From: Methanobacteriota archaeon
GTDB lineage: Archaea; Thermoplasmatota; Poseidoniia; Poseidoniales; Thalassarchaeaceae
DNA: 64,000 bases
Assembly (NCBI GenBank): GCA_016845365.1
Contig: JAERST010000013.1
Span: 1 to 64,000 of the forward strand
Direction of reading: 5' to 3'
This document shows positions 19,401-30,300 of this stretch, piece after piece (position 1 is the first letter of the stretch; each line of letters opens with the position of its first letter). The notes beneath the pieces were generated by a model that saw only the letters and a program-made list of their open reading frames with translations, had not been told where the DNA came from and searched no databases. Both the position numbers and the translations under genes were made by a program.

Positions 19401-21545
19401 TTCGGTTAGCAATTCAGACGCGCGCCGAATCTGTAAATCATGTGAAAATCGAGGGTCTCGGCTGTGGGTTTCACTACGCAAAATCGGTTCGCGCGTGAGT
19501 TCGGCGATGTTGTCAATTTCGTGCCGATTGATGGTCCTCAGTCGCTGCGCGAATTGGCGGAATCCGGCGACTTCGGCTTGGCGGAAGGCGTAGATTGATT
19601 GCTTCATATCGCCGACGTAGCAGACCGTTGGTTGCCAATCTGTGTCGGGTTCTTCGACCTCTTCAGAACGCACTTCTCTCGGCCCCCAAAGCCTCGAGAG
19701 CATCCTCCACTGCAAAGGAGAATTATCCTGTGCTTCATCGATGATGAATGCACGGTAGCGCCGCCTGATTTGGCGGAGTAATTCGTGGCGGCGCTCGAGA
19801 TCCGTGCGGATCTCGCCAAGTCGATTGGCTGCATCTCCAGCCAATCTCGGATTGGCTTCGAGGGCTTCCAGCGCGACGAATGCACGGTGAATATGGTCGT
19901 CGCGCCAAGTCTGTTCCTCGATTGAATCGAGGGCTTCGATGACCGACTCTGGGTAGAATGAACGGCAAATGCGCGGGCAATTTGCCAACAATAAGTCGCC
20001 CGCGAGCAGCGCGATGTCACGATGCTCGTGAACCTCATCGCGCTCCTTCAGAACATCGACGATACCCTCGAGTCCCTTCAATACAATTCGGATATCGTCG
20101 AGGTTACGAGCCTCGCTCGTCAAATCGAATGAATACTTCTTCGCTGAACGACCAGGAGGCAAGCGCTCGGGCAATTCCTCAGGCAGGTGCTCGAGCGCAT
20201 GAGGCGCATCGCTGGGTATTCCCAATCTGCTATCCGGATCCAGTACCAGGGCGAGGAGAGCGTGGTGGCGTACACGAAGGCCAATTTCCGAGGAGAGCAG
20301 GGTGCGTGCTTGGTCCTGACAATTCTTCCACAATTCCCGCAAGTTCACCCGGTACGGGTCGTCCAAAACCGCATACGAACCGATTCCAGCCGGCCATGCA
20401 TTATCTGGCAATTTTTTGTCTGAAAATGCCTGCCATTTATCATCGAGTAAGCCGCTTGCCGCGATGCAATTGAAGACGCGGCTGAGCCAAACCAATCTCT
20501 CCCAATCCTCCGTTGGCGGACCACCATCAGAGAGTCTTGCTAAGAGGTCAATTCGCGAGCCTGCGTCCCATCTTCCGGTATCGGTGAGACCAGCCAAATT
20601 GGCTCTCGTTCCATCGACGTAATCCTCGATTATCGGGTGTATCTGGTCAACCACATGAGCGATGTCTTCGCTGCGAATCGAGGACATGATTCTCTCGTGC
20701 AAACGGTTTGGGTCGATTCGGTTATTTTGGCCGAGTAGGCCTCGTTCTCCCTCGGCGATGAAAATCGAATTTGAAATGAGGGGGCTGAGAATTTTGGTGG
20801 CGCGATATCTGCCTGAATAATTCGCGGAGATTCTGTCGCGGGCGGCGAGGACCTGACCGACTCGCTCTGCCGGAATTCCTGCGTCGACTGCGTCGCCGAA
20901 TAAATTGGGAGAATTTGGTAGGCGCCAGAGTGTGTTGATACTCTGTTCGACGATGCGAAGAATCTCTGATTCGGTTACAACATCGTCGCCTAATTCGTCG
21001 CCCAGCAAGCTTCGGTACGGGGCGACGAGTTGATTGAAGAAGGAGTCGATTGTGCCAATCGGGGCATCCTCAACCAGCATCAATAATTGCTCGGGGAAGC
21101 CCTCGTGAGTTATTCTTGGGTCGTAGTCAAAATCGCTCGACCTTCTGTATGAACCGGGGCGCAGTCGAGCGATTTTTTGCCGTAATTCGCCTCGCATTTT
21201 ATCGGCGGCGGCAACGGTGAAAGTGAGTAGAACCACCTCCGCTGGAAGCAAGCCATTCCACTCTTGCAGATTCATCCGCTCTGCTGCTGGCGAGAGCACC
21301 GTGCCGCCCTCGAGCATCCTTGGGCGCTCGGGTTTTGGTAGGATGCGAGTGGCCCGTTGGTCCTCTTCGAGATAGTGTTGGATTACCCGTTCGACAATCG
21401 TCATCGTCTTGCCCGTTCCAGCCCCAGCGTCGATGACGATGTGAGAATCGAGGTTCAGCGCCATTCGCTGACCTGTGTTGAGAGTAAGGCCGTCCCCGTC
21501 TTCTTCGGTGTTGACCGATTCCTCAATTGTCGATTCCTCGCTCAT
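16416..21545 (-). CDS. AddA/RecB-like UvrD-family helicase-nuclease
   Basis: 1710 aa; Walker A VIDAGAGTGKTMT, Walker B FIIDEAQD, SIHNAKGLEAKVVFIADL, LLYVAATRAEKHLVIVG; C-terminal DLKTE nuclease motif and CxxC...C cysteines. Confidence 0.85.
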   Translation of the reverse strand: MSEESTIEESVNTEEDGDGLTLNTGQRMALNLDSHIVIDAGAGTGKTMTIVERVIQHYLEEDQRATRILPKPERPRMLEGGTVLSPAAERMNLQEWNGLLPAEVVLLTFTVAAADKMRGELRQKIARLRPGSYRRSSDFDYDPRITHEGFPEQLLMLVEDAPIGTIDSFFNQLVAPYRSLLGDELGDDVVTESEILRIVEQSINTLWRLPNSPNLFGDAVDAGIPAERVGQVLAARDRISANYSGRYRATKILSPLISNSIFIAEGERGLLGQNNRIDPNRLHERIMSSIRSEDIAHVVDQIHPIIEDYVDGTRANLAGLTDTGRWDAGSRIDLLARLSDGGPPTEDWERLVWLSRVFNCIAASGLLDDKWQAFSDKKLPDNAWPAGIGSYAVLDDPYRVNLRELWKNCQDQARTLLSSEIGLRVRHHALLALVLDPDSRLGIPSDAPHALEHLPEELPERLPPGRSAKKYSFDLTSEARNLDDIRIVLKGLEGIVDVLKERDEVHEHRDIALLAGDLLLANCPRICRSFYPESVIEALDSIEEQTWRDDHIHRAFVALEALEANPRLAGDAANRLGEIRTDLERRHELLRQIRRRYRAFIIDEAQDNSPLQWRMLSRLWGPREVRSEEVEEPDTDWQPTVCYVGDMKQSIYAFRQAEVAGFRQFAQRLRTINRHEIDNIAELTREPILRSETHSRDPRFSHDLQIRRASELLTENARNLTGWVEFGTTEGVASLNPREIDARREGEISLTINYRTDGDLLNVMNEWWEDVFSDRHRFFPNADYYAEPQRLLPSTDNEHQPGALEWICPDRDDGGEDPPTELTTYIDPFGPGKADSFERQAMMIAKRIKALTENRPTRVMRPDGDWEVVPASEEQIRFSDIMILMASRSKIRDALLRHLRDHDIPAQADREGGLMRRPVVAELDGLVQFIARPKSRFAAAWVARSSLIGMDDASLQAFLAAEAGENLLIRLLDHAATTRQQALVQRWLDLAAAGRLVDLLEETIDQSDLLIAHCDEGAVQDVERFIDEVRSISASAGGDPIVIADRLRDLREQVGRALEGKNTPERDAVQLMSIHNAKGLEAKVVFIADLFSKKQVTLTNENQSRLIVNPEFFAGHPAPWPGKEYPLSAMWIHSRRIAQKRKNAEARRLLYVAATRAEKHLVIVGSPDKTKWSDGEGLQLKWSYSDTETTLGQMCLESLRQGSHRRGEESDDSPWVSPEDDDHSHPLESENGPDHLLNPAELQADAWLRAEEAGHPKNGMAVYHHPDCLRGEEEDEDVLHSPLVRQTMLNQAANDPRVEPVELSTRVSTGARIRLAPHRLSKIDACPRRHWFETRGGLKPDAIAAAQLVDNDEEDPRSAKLLDEPDYEPGFAPGLSPGLSPGGTQDSDPDSTHADLPIPTQLGLLVHRMLEVGIGNPGPKGAAPSIPLPEIWSKPNPSRLLDQDLLAEVFAELLPRGVDEAKTQQVVTTMLQRIEDGIVGRLTQSEEIEGERVEGLRTEYPFTISNQVAFEQVPRTRWTPDGIEELASIETARVDMDGSIDLVLCSSHADGSSSIRPIDLKTEQAASILDGSGPLLQTIGIEGTEPASQAETEMLLHHRLQLALYHRALEKMEATRPEGQRRRVERPAILVGLTGRLVVYPAEMFAQAQAEIDEILAQAARMELATELPLAQFQRRPASESHICAMCPFSRGDLPICGPLEEAEEDLEA

Positions 21546-24500
21546 CGGTCGTCCTCCTTGTGTCTGACATTGCAAACCGATGTCACCGGGCAGAATTTGC
21601 AGGCATCCTTGCCCGGGGTTGGGTGAACTCGTCCCGCGGCAGCTCCCGCTGCCGCTGCCAGCGCAGTCGAAAGTCGCTGGGCGAGCCAGGCTCTGAATGG
21701 GTCGCTGGTACTCTCGTGGTCCTCGTCCGGGAATCGATGACGGTCCGGTGTCTGTTGCTTACTGGTATCGCCGATCTGCAAGTTCCTCGCTGCGGCGGGA
21801 AGGTGTCTGGAAACCTCGAGGAAATGTTCGGTATTGTGGCCAATGATACTGATTCCTGCGGCGACCACGAGGTCGCCGGGATGGGCCACCTCCCACGCGC
21901 GAGCGTAAAGGGCGAGTTGCAACTCCTCGAGTAGACCTATTCGATGTCGCTCGAGAGGGATTCCCTCGCTGGTTTTTATGTCGCGGATTACGATTAATCG
22001 GCGCGGTTTCCAATCGCTATTTTCGAGGCGCAGTGGTGCGATTGTCTGCGCGCCCGATTCGTCGACCAGCACTTTCATATCGGCATCGAAGGGCAGCAAG
22101 TCGACGCGGTCGATTTGCCCGCGCATTCGCAGATTCGGCAATTCCTCCTGCGCGGGACTGCTTAGGGTCGCGGGAATACTGATTTCGATCCCGTCTGGGT
22201 CGTGGCTCAACGCCTCCCACTCGGTCGCGATTGGAATGCTTCCACTGAGATTTCTTTCGGCGTTGATTAGCCGGCCAATGCGGCCGGCAGCCTGAGTCGG
22301 AGCCGAATCCTGCAACCAGTCCAACCACTCCGTACGACTCAGGCCGGTTAGTGTTCGCAATCGAGCGTTCGATACTGCATCTGTGCGCTCCAACCACGGT
22401 GCAAATCTTGAGAGTTCGTCGAGAGCGATCGATTGCAACTCTTGCTCGCTCAAGCCGCTCTCGGCGATATTTCGTGGCACACCAGCCTCGCGAATCTGCT
22501 CGATGGTTTTCTCGACGCCCTGTTCAATTCCGAGGATTCGCTCGAGGATTCGATGATGGACTTCGTGCAGAAGATTTCCTTGCACTCGCGCGTCCAAATC
22601 TTCCTTCTGTCTCTCTTCCTCCTCTGCTGAAAGCCCTCGAGACAGCCAGCCACGCCTCGGGCATGTGACCCATTCTTTCAGCCGGCTGGCTGACCAAATT
22701 TCCACCGACTGCGCAGCGCCCTCAAGGTGACCATGTCGGGAATCAAATGGCTCTGATTCAGTCGCCTGAGGCCTCAACGGGCGCGGGTCGATGCTAGCGC
22801 GGCTCGGTCCACCGATGACTGGCCAACGCGCCGCCAAGCGAGGTGGGATGCTTCCCTTTCCGCGGGTAGTTCGCAGGAGCAGGTCTTTGCCGACCGCCCA
22901 GATGTGCTCATCCGCTCCTTCTGGAAGGTAGCCTTGCTCATCGACCAAACGTGGCTGGCGGCGCTCCCTATCGCCTTGGATTTCGACATCCAATGGGATG
23001 GAAATTGCATTTGGATTCAGCGCTGGGCGAGATGGGGCTTGCATTCGTTGCAGGTCTTGGCCGTCGCTCCAGCGCTGGGCTCGAGCATGGTTCTCACGTC
23101 CAGGCGATTGCTCGAGCAGCGGCGCCTCAGTATCTGGACTGTTGAATTGAACCCACTCTCTGACCGGCGCCGCCAATGGTGTGGATTTGTCTTGGCTCGG
23201 GTCGAGGATGACGATTTCGCCTCGCGCCGCGCTCAACAGGTGTGAGAGATGGTGTCGGGCGTTGCGGATTGGGTCGTCGGGCCTGAGGATGCCGAGATGG
23301 TGTCTTTCCTCGTCGCCGAGTAGGGGGATTTTTGGTACTCGTAGGTCCCAGGATGAGCTCGAAATATTTGCCAGAATGATCAGGTCAGCCGTACAACCCA
23401 ATGCTCCTTCGGGAGTGGTCAACCGGACGTCACCTCTGCTGAAACCACCACCGCTTGGGACTGGAGTCGAGGACAGAATCGTGGTTAATTCCTCGACCCA
23501 ATCGGCCCCTCCATCGGGACTGTTCTGGCCGATTGTCAACTGCATATGGCGCAGTCGTGAATGGGCATCGACGAGGTTCTGAACGACTGATGCGGGTAAG
23601 GCCGATGAGCCATCTGCGGCCTCGATTCCCGAGGTTAAATCAATCCTAGATAAGGCCGCAGTAAGCCATTCGTCGGCCGTTGCTGCTGCATCTGCAACAG
23701 GCAGGTGCTGACCGCTATGGCATCCACGCCATAATTCGCGGTCAGCCAGAACGCGCTGGTCATAATCCGCAAGTAGCGCGCGATTGGAATGCGCGAGACA
23801 CAGTAGCCACCATTGCGCAGCTTCCTTCCTCGGTCCTTTCCTGATATCGGGCTCTTCACGCGCAAGGGTGACCAACCATCTCTCCAAGGCTCCCGCTCCA
23901 CCCAAGAGATGGTCGCTGCGAGCGGATTCGGTCAGTAGGTTGGCATCGGCGACTGGGCGAACCTCGTCGAGGGTTGGGTGTTGAGGAGCCGATGCGAAAA
24001 GTGTCAGTGAACCCTGTAAAGCGAGGGCTCGCAGATTCTCCAAAGACCATGCATTCGGCCCATGACAAATACCGGCAAGGGCCGACATCCAATGTCCAAC
24101 AGGATGGCTGGAAGCCATCATTTCGCTCGCCGGAAGTGCGATTCCAAGGTCGGCGAGCGCGCGACCCCACCGATACGAATCATCATCCGCGGTGGGGTCA
24201 ACGATCAGAATGCTACTGTTAGGGTCAGATTGCATCTGCGCAGAAATCAAGCGCGTTGCCTGAGGAATCGAATGTGTTTCGCGCTGCAATCTGAATCGGC
24301 GGTGAGGGGAGCGCTGCAAACCACCGGAAAAATCAGCAATCTCATGCTCGGGCAGCCATGGCAACTCAGATAGATCCTCAACCGGATATTGGTCTTCCAA
24401 GAGCAAGCCGTGTTCCCCCAAGCGGAAATTTCCCGGATTGGCCAATTGATGCAGCGATTTATGGCGCGAAATTGCCCGTAGCAATTCGCGCCGACCCGCG

Positions 24501-25147
24501 CTCATAACAGGCGCATGGTCGAGCATGATTATCCCATTAATCTCCGAGAGGCTGAACGGCGTCGAACCGGCTTGCAGTGCCGCATTCAGCCCCTCGATAA
24601 CGCGGCTCGTCACGAAGTCAGGATGAGTCCCGCCAAGCGCCTCCTCGAGCCTGCGAAGAACCCGCGAAAATGGCCTAAGGCGCCCCTCCTCCCAATCCAG
24701 AGCCGACTCGCGCGCCAAAACCGAATGCAAAGCAGCCAAGGCACGCGTCTTATTCCGATTCCAAGCAAGGCTCGGAATCGGATGCAAAATCGGAAACTCA
24801 AGCCGCGCAGCTGCCTCCGCACAAGCCGCATCCAGCACCAATTGCCAACCGCCAGAAAGAGACAGCACGCGCGGCAAGCGCAAATCAGCCAAGAGAGATT
24901 TCTCAAGAGAGTCGAGGGTATGGTGTAGAGTCCTGTCGATCACCACACCCTCGTCAGCGAGCCGCTCGAGATTCTCGCGCCTCGCCTCCTCCCCCGCGTA
25001 CAACACCAGCACCCGCGAAGGCCCGCCCATAGAGTGAGGACGAGGGTCGCAACTCTGTGCGCGCATGTGGTCGAGCAACCATCTCGGCAGAGGACCGGGG
25101 GCCACCTCCTCATTGCTCACAGACAAGCCCACTTCCAGAACCATCAC
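21542..25147 (-). CDS. AddB-like nuclease/inactivated-helicase subunit
   Basis: 1201 aa; GQIDRVD...IRDIKTS PD-(D/E)XK motif; Cys in WVTCPRRGWLSRGL plus CKFCPVTSVC (AddB-type Fe-S nuclease); 4-bp overlap with AddA-like ORF. Confidence 0.75.
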   Translation of the reverse strand: MMVLEVGLSVSNEEVAPGPLPRWLLDHMRAQSCDPRPHSMGGPSRVLVLYAGEEARRENLERLADEGVVIDRTLHHTLDSLEKSLLADLRLPRVLSLSGGWQLVLDAACAEAAARLEFPILHPIPSLAWNRNKTRALAALHSVLARESALDWEEGRLRPFSRVLRRLEEALGGTHPDFVTSRVIEGLNAALQAGSTPFSLSEINGIIMLDHAPVMSAGRRELLRAISRHKSLHQLANPGNFRLGEHGLLLEDQYPVEDLSELPWLPEHEIADFSGGLQRSPHRRFRLQRETHSIPQATRLISAQMQSDPNSSILIVDPTADDDSYRWGRALADLGIALPASEMMASSHPVGHWMSALAGICHGPNAWSLENLRALALQGSLTLFASAPQHPTLDEVRPVADANLLTESARSDHLLGGAGALERWLVTLAREEPDIRKGPRKEAAQWWLLCLAHSNRALLADYDQRVLADRELWRGCHSGQHLPVADAAATADEWLTAALSRIDLTSGIEAADGSSALPASVVQNLVDAHSRLRHMQLTIGQNSPDGGADWVEELTTILSSTPVPSGGGFSRGDVRLTTPEGALGCTADLIILANISSSSWDLRVPKIPLLGDEERHHLGILRPDDPIRNARHHLSHLLSAARGEIVILDPSQDKSTPLAAPVREWVQFNSPDTEAPLLEQSPGRENHARAQRWSDGQDLQRMQAPSRPALNPNAISIPLDVEIQGDRERRQPRLVDEQGYLPEGADEHIWAVGKDLLLRTTRGKGSIPPRLAARWPVIGGPSRASIDPRPLRPQATESEPFDSRHGHLEGAAQSVEIWSASRLKEWVTCPRRGWLSRGLSAEEEERQKEDLDARVQGNLLHEVHHRILERILGIEQGVEKTIEQIREAGVPRNIAESGLSEQELQSIALDELSRFAPWLERTDAVSNARLRTLTGLSRTEWLDWLQDSAPTQAAGRIGRLINAERNLSGSIPIATEWEALSHDPDGIEISIPATLSSPAQEELPNLRMRGQIDRVDLLPFDADMKVLVDESGAQTIAPLRLENSDWKPRRLIVIRDIKTSEGIPLERHRIGLLEELQLALYARAWEVAHPGDLVVAAGISIIGHNTEHFLEVSRHLPAAARNLQIGDTSKQQTPDRHRFPDEDHESTSDPFRAWLAQRLSTALAAAAGAAAGRVHPTPGKDACKFCPVTSVCNVRHKEDDR

Positions 25148-25213
25148 CCCACCGAGCGTCGACGATGCTCTGAGGGGGTTCTTGAACCCGCCGATTGGTG
25201 AGAGCGGAGAAAC

Positions 25214-26146
25214 TCAGTCTTGGCGCGCTGCTCGGGTGAGTGGAACTGCTGCGAGCAGCGAGAATAATGTTGCAATTCCGACTCCGGGAAGACTACTGTG
25301 AACGTTTGGACCGGAGTCGTGTTCAATTTGCCAATCGATGAGCAGTATAGCGTTCATATCCTCTCCATCCCATGCTGATGGCGCATCGATTGCGGCCGTG
25401 CCATTGGTTCCGCTGAGTTGCACGGCCGAGTGTGTAACATGCACGTAATCATCGAGTCCGTTCGAGCCGTCCTCGAAGCGCGCCGAGTCCTCGACGAAGA
25501 GAATCCAAGGCGTCGTCGTCTGCTCGGGACAATCATCGGCGCAGGAGAAAACAAGATCATCAAAATTCCATGTGAAAGATGGTGTCGCGTCTGAGAAATC
25601 AACCGAGAATTGGATGGTTCCACCCATGAACCAGGCGCGATTTCCAACTTGCAGAGATTGAGAATAATCGTCGACGAGAGACGTCCCCTTCGGCGAGGAA
25701 CCTACATGCATTCGTTGTCCGTCGATGACCGATGATGGAGCAGTTCTATTCCTGTGACTCGCCTCAATCGAAGACTCGCCATATACTGAAACCCAACGCT
25801 CCTCCGTGCTAACCGAACCGAATGGATCCTCGACCTCAAACCAATGACGGTGGTAGTGAATCAATTCAGCATCGACGCCATCTGTGGCCTGCTTCATGGC
25901 GTTCTCACTGGTGACGCAATTCATGCACCAAGTTGCCGTGTAAACCTCGACGATATTTGGTAAATCGTTGTACTCAGCGGCTACGCTCGCGTCGATTGTG
26001 CCGTTTCCGAGCGCGAGCTTCAGCCCGCCAAAGGTTCCTGCATCCTCCTGATGGCGGGCTGTACTCCAAATCGGCTCACTCTCAGCCAGCGCGCCCATCG
26101 GAGCCAGCAGCAGAGCGGTCATTGCGAGTGCCAACAGGGTTCGCAT
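25214..26146 (-). CDS. Secreted, C-terminally membrane-anchored thioredoxin-like protein
   Basis: N-terminal signal peptide MRTLLALAMTALLLAPMGALA; VEVYTATWCMNCVTSE active-site-like CxxC; C-terminal hydrophobic helix plus RAARQD. Confidence 0.65.
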   Translation of the reverse strand: MRTLLALAMTALLLAPMGALAESEPIWSTARHQEDAGTFGGLKLALGNGTIDASVAAEYNDLPNIVEVYTATWCMNCVTSENAMKQATDGVDAELIHYHRHWFEVEDPFGSVSTEERWVSVYGESSIEASHRNRTAPSSVIDGQRMHVGSSPKGTSLVDDYSQSLQVGNRAWFMGGTIQFSVDFSDATPSFTWNFDDLVFSCADDCPEQTTTPWILFVEDSARFEDGSNGLDDYVHVTHSAVQLSGTNGTAAIDAPSAWDGEDMNAILLIDWQIEHDSGPNVHSSLPGVGIATLFSLLAAVPLTRAARQD

Positions 26147-26185
26147 CGAATCGCTGAAATCGCACTGATGATGAAAGATTCGCCC

Positions 26186-27232
26186 TTATTGCGTCGCGGC
26201 AAAAGCGGCGATTGCGCGCTCGATATCTTCGTCTGTGATGTGCAAGTGAACCACTGCGCGAATCGTTGAATCGTCGATAGTTAGGGTGTCCACACCGTGC
26301 TCGGCAACCTTGTCGACAATTGCTTGGGCCTGTCCTTCCGCCGTTGAAATGTAGGCCATATTTGTTTGAACCGCAGCCATGTCGACCGCGTAGCCGTCCA
26401 TTTTGTTGATTGCTTGTGCAAGGCGGTGTGCGCGGTCGTGGTCTTCGGACAGCCGCTCGACATGATGGTCGAGCGCGTGGAGGCCGGCGGCGGCGAGGAT
26501 GCCTGCTTGCCGCATGCCGCCTCCAAACATCTTCCTCCAGCGATAAGCCAAATCGATGAATTCTCTACTGCCGACTAGGACGCTTCCGACCGGTGCCCCG
26601 AGTCCCTTTGAGAGGCAAATCGAGACGGAGTCGTAATCTCGAACCATTCGAGCAGCGTCGGTTCCTGAGGCGATGACCGCGTTGAAGATTCGAGCCCCGT
26701 CCATGTGAGCGATGCAAGCGTTTTCGTGAGCCACTCGGGCTATCTCATCGAGGGTTTTCTGCTCATAGCAAGAACCCCCGCCCATATTTGCCGTATTTTC
26801 TACGCAGACGAGCGTTCCATCGGCTGAATGACCCAAACTATTCTTCGCCTTGCGAATGGCTTTCTGAACATCGCTTGGTTCCATCAGCCCACGCTCGGCT
26901 TGGACCAGCGCTATCGAGCATCCCGAAAGGGCGGCAAATCCGCCGCCCTCGTAGAGGTAGATGTGACTCTTTGCTTCGGTGATGACTTCATCGCCAGGCT
27001 TGGTATGAGCCCTGATGGCGATGGCGTTCGACATTGTTCCGCTCGGCACGAAGAGTCCTGCTTCCTTGCCGAGCATCTTGGCCAGACGATTCTCCAGCGC
27101 GATTACCGTCTGGTCGTCGCCGAGAACATCGTCGCCGACCTCGGCTGCTGCCATGGCTCGTCGCATAGCCGCGGTCGGCTGCGTCACCGTGTCCGAGCGA
27201 AGGTCGACCCTATCGGAAGGATGCTCGCGCAT
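26186..27232 (-). CDS. Low-specificity L-threonine aldolase
   Basis: [75 protein letters not shown]-type motifs. Confidence 0.92.
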   Translation of the reverse strand: MREHPSDRVDLRSDTVTQPTAAMRRAMAAAEVGDDVLGDDQTVIALENRLAKMLGKEAGLFVPSGTMSNAIAIRAHTKPGDEVITEAKSHIYLYEGGGFAALSGCSIALVQAERGLMEPSDVQKAIRKAKNSLGHSADGTLVCVENTANMGGGSCYEQKTLDEIARVAHENACIAHMDGARIFNAVIASGTDAARMVRDYDSVSICLSKGLGAPVGSVLVGSREFIDLAYRWRKMFGGGMRQAGILAAAGLHALDHHVERLSEDHDRAHRLAQAINKMDGYAVDMAAVQTNMAYISTAEGQAQAIVDKVAEHGVDTLTIDDSTIRAVVHLHITDEDIERAIAAFAATQ

Positions 27233-27328
27233 GCCCGCCACACGGCGGGCCTGCATATCAAGCGAACGCGCGTGAGAAAATCTCACTCGGGCGGCCGTAG
27301 CGGGCTCACTCGGGTGGTTGCTGCAGGC

Positions 27329-30300
27329 TCACTCAGGCGGCTTCTTGCGCCGCTTGGCTCCCTTTGGAGGAGGCCCGCGGCGCTTCTTCCCACCGGAACC
27401 GCCCTTCGGCGGTCCGCCGGACTTTCCACGATTCATCATGAAGAATCCAATCGCAGCGACGGCAAGAACCGCACCTGCGATTGGCACGATCGGCAGGCTC
27501 GAATCGCTCGCGTCCTTGATGCACTCGGTCTGTCCTCGCGCTTCCTGCGAATATCCAGCAGCACACTTCGTCTGCGAACTCGCACCTGCCGTATCGACAT
27601 AATGACCCTTCTTGGCTTCCTTACAAGTCGTCTCACCCGAGCGGTCCTGATAGGTTCCCGGCTCGCAAGGAATCTGCGAATCGGAGCCCTTCACTGGAAC
27701 ATAATGACCCGGTTCGGCATCGACACAACTCGCTTGACCCGAATCGGGTTGGAAGGTCCCCAAGCCACAGGGCTCTTGCTCCTTCTTGCCATTCAATTCG
27801 ACATGATATCCGGGGTCCGCGTCCAAGCAGGAAGACTGACCAGCGCTCGGCTGGTAAGTTCCTGGCTCACAGAATGATGGATTGGTCATGCCTTCCTCGC
27901 CTGCGTAATAACCCGCTTCAGCGTCCGTGCACGAGTCTTGTCCGGTTCGGCTTTGGTAGGTTCCCGCTGGGCAGGGAGTTTGCTCTGCTGCCCCATCATC
28001 AGGGACGTGGTGACCCATATCCGAGTCTACACAACCAGTCTGTCCTGAGTCCGGTTGGTATTGGCCGGATTCGCATGGGATATCCTCGGTTGAGCCTTCG
28101 ACGAAGACATAGTGTCCGGGGGAGGCTTCGATACAATCGGCTAATCCTGTCGTGTCCGAATACGTTCCCACCGCGCACCTCTGTTCGGTTGTTGAACCTG
28201 CTTCTGGGACATGGTGGCCTTCGCTGGCATCCTTGCAGAATGTGCTACCGGGCTCGTTTTGGTACGAGCCCGCGGGACACTGAGTCTGGTCTGTTGCACC
28301 CATTCCATCGATGAAGTGTCCCGGGTCTGCCGCGACGCAGCTCGAAGAGCCGGTCGCGGTCTGATAGTAACCGCGGTCACACTCGAGTTGGGCACTCATG
28401 CCCTCCTCATCGGTATAGTGGCCTGCATCGGTATTGATGCACTCGGTTTGACCGCTCGAGGGTTGGTAAGTTCCGGCAGCGCAGGGGGTGCTACTCGACG
28501 CTCCTTCAGTGTTGACGTAGGTGCCCGGGTCAGCGTCCTTACAAGCTGTCAGACCGGTTACATCGGCGTAGGTTCCGATGCCGCATGGGGTCGTGCTCGT
28601 CGCCCCTTCGGTGTCGACATAACCGCCGATGTCTGCAGGAGTACAATCGACTGTTCCGTTGCTATCCGCGTAAGTCCCAGCCGCGCACATCGATTGGCTG
28701 GTCGAGCCACTCGTCGCTACGTGGTATCCCGGGTCGGCGAGCAAACATTCGCTTTGGCCTGCAGTGGGTTGGTACGAGCCAGGCGCGCAGGGGATTTGCT
28801 CCGAATCGCCACCTGTCGTATAGTGGCCAGCGCCTGTCTCAAGACACTCTGTCTGTCCTTCTGCTGGTTGGTATTGGCCGGCGGGGCATGGCATCGCTTC
28901 CACCGCCGCTTCGTAATCGACGTAATGACCAGCGGGCGATAGCAAACAAGCCGTTTGGCCCTCTGCAGGTTGGTAAGTACCGTTGGCGCAAGGAATCTGG
29001 TAGTACATCTGAGGTTGGTCGGTGTAGTATCCGGGGTCAGTCGCATAGCACTCGCCGGTCGAGGTATTAATCCAAGTTCCAGCGATGCAACCGTAAGGCG
29101 ATGGGTCGAAAATCGATAGTAGACCATCATCATCAGGGTCACGATCGTCGAGCCACATATGTTGGCCCGTAAAGTTCAGCAATTGCGGAGTGTGCTCATG
29201 CGTCTGGGATAGACCATGTCCAACACTGCCAAACCAATTATTCCCCCAGCAATACACCTCTGCATCGGAAGTGATACCACAAACGGTATCATCCAAGAAT
29301 GAGAGACTAACAAATTCATGCGAACCCGTGACTGTAGTTGGTGTGCTCTGTTCACCCCCCATCGAACCAGAGCCGAGTTGTCCCCATCCATTAGCACCCC
29401 AACATTTTGTATCACCCCAATCGTTGATTATGCAAGTAGTATAGAAACCGGTTACGATGGAACGCGCTGTGTCTGTCCCTAAACTGGAATAAACCGGAGT
29501 TGTCTCATCATCACCGGATTCCCCATTTCCAATTTGGCCGTAACCATTTGCTCCCCAACACATTACCTTGCCATTGTCCATTATTGCACATGAATGCCAG
29601 CCGCCTGCAGCGATTGACACCACATCTCGATTGAAGGGAATAATTACCATAATCGGCTCATAATCCCCCTCATCGCTGTTCCCATCACCGAGTTGCCCAA
29701 ACGAATTATCACCCCAACAGTAGGCATTACCTGTATTCGTAGCAACGCAGGTGTGCTCATTGCCAGCTCCGATGGAAATTGCGTACTGAGTTCCCGGAAG
29801 GTCGACGTGAACAGGATTCGCTTCGGTGTTTTGGTATCCAGAGGCTCCGACCGCTCCATTCTCGTTTTCCCCCCAACAATAAACCTCGTCATTATCGGCG
29901 ATTACACAGGCATGATGTTCACCAACAGCCAAAGTTTTGGCGGTTCTTCCAGAGAGTAAGTTAACTGGATTAATCGGGCGATTGGTATTACCAGTTGTGC
30001 CATCGCCGAGTTGTCCAGACCATGCAGCACCCCAACAGTAGACATCTCCTGAATCCATGAGGGCGCAGGTGTGGTACATACCTGCTCCAATCTCAGCGGG
30101 TGTTTCATTCGCAGGTAGGACGACATAGGTTGGATTGGGGGAGGCTTCATTGGTACCATCGCCAAGTCCACCATTACCATTGCCGCCCCAACAAATCATG
30201 CTCTTGTTCAGCAAGATTGCGCACGAGTGGACATGCCCTGCGGTGATGGTCAAATTCGTGTAGACCGAGCCGAGAGGGGCTCCCGGCTCGTTGAGGCTCG

